64,000 nucleotides of DNA from the NCBI GenBank assembly GCA_004020315.1, contig SAQG01000008.1, forward strand, positions 1-64,000, given 5' to 3'. The stretch comes from Mesorhizobium sp. Lineage in GTDB: Bacteria > Pseudomonadota > Alphaproteobacteria > Rhizobiales > Rhizobiaceae. A program made the position numbers and the translations under genes. The notes under the pieces were generated by a model. It was not told where the DNA came from, did no database searches, and worked only from the letters and a program-made list of their open reading frames with translations. Below, one piece after another: positions 63,795 to 64,000 of the stretch (positions within the stretch are counted from its first letter, which is position 1; the number at the start of each line of letters is the position of its first letter).

Positions 63795-64000
63795 ATGCGC
63801 GAAGACCCGCTTCGAGTTCACGGAGGCCTGGTCGGACGGCGGCAGTTTCTTCGGGCCGGCATGACCGGCCTGCTGGTGATCAGTCTGCCTCGCTGGGCTG
63901 TTGCCCGTCCGAGCCTCGATGAAGCGATCCGGACCTTCACCGGGGGAGCCGACGTTCTCGACGGCCGACTCCGGCTCGACCTGCCGCCTCTGGTCGAGAA
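63795..64000 (+). CDS. soxY: thiosulfate carrier SoxY, cut by window end
   Basis: The first 68 residues of a Tat-exported protein (GRRQFLRAG) are present. Residues after the signal (SLDEAIRTFTGG and LDLPPLVEN) match the N-terminal strand pattern of SoxY, which carries sulfur intermediates on a C-terminal GGCGG cysteine that lies outside the window. The gene follows soxX by 2 bp. Confidence 0.85.
   Translation, partial: MREDPLRVHGGLVGRRQFLRAGMTGLLVISLPRWAVARPSLDEAIRTFTGGADVLDGRLRLDLPPLVE

Overview
The window looks like chromosome or large-plasmid DNA of an alphaproteobacterium in the Hyphomicrobiales, probably Mesorhizobium-like. This is inferred from the high GC content and from the gene families present: an HWE-type histidine kinase, an ExoY/Wza-style exopolysaccharide locus beside a Prs-type type I secretion pair, several TRAP transporters, BKACE and Sox genes. 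No tRNA, rRNA, CRISPR array or intact insertion sequence was seen.

Region 1 (1-24.6 kb) is a Wzx/Wzy-type exopolysaccharide locus. It holds a GT4 glycosyltransferase, a Wzy-like polymerase, an AsnB-type amidotransferase, a Wzz/Wzc-like co-polymerase and a P-loop kinase fused to a Wzx-like flippase. A second block holds a nucleotidyltransferase, a DegT aminotransferase, an initiating sugar transferase, an SDR epimerase/dehydratase, a secreted beta-propeller protein and a Wza-like export lipoprotein or porin. Between the two blocks lie a LuxR regulator, an HWE histidine kinase, a convergent NarL-type response regulator and a decayed epimerase. A type I secretion ABC/HlyD pair closes the region on the other strand.

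Region 2 (24.6-33 kb) is the most unusual part: a tightly overlapping minus-strand operon encoding an adenylation-PCP-thioesterase protein, an NAD-synthase-like amidase/ligase, an AsnB-type amidotransferase, an AMP-forming acyl ligase and a free acyl carrier protein. It faces a truncated PrmC-like methyltransferase. It looks like a small non-condensing NRPS-type pathway that builds and releases or transfers an amidated acyl or aminoacyl product. Its proximity to the polysaccharide locus may mean the product decorates the polymer.

Region 3 (33.9-46 kb) is catabolic. One part has BKACE, a class III aminotransferase, an RpiR regulator and a TAXI-TRAP importer, suggesting uptake and beta-keto cleavage of an amino acid. 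The other has L-idonate 5-dehydrogenase, a DctPQM TRAP transporter and a GntR/FCD regulator with a clear operator.

Region 4 (46-58.8 kb) is a copper-handling island that starts with a recognisable CueR/HmrR-type promoter with a 19-bp spacer. It encodes a DUF4396-multicopper oxidase fusion, a second multicopper oxidase, a TolC-like channel, a cupredoxin, a CusF-like protein, His-rich and Spy-like periplasmic proteins, a short Crp/Fnr protein, cytochromes c (one frameshifted) and a two-component system.

Region 5 (59-64 kb) is an oxidation operon: a molybdenum hydroxylase of the isoquinoline-oxidoreductase type, a flavocytochrome-c sulfide dehydrogenase pair, SoxX, and a SoxY cut by the window end.
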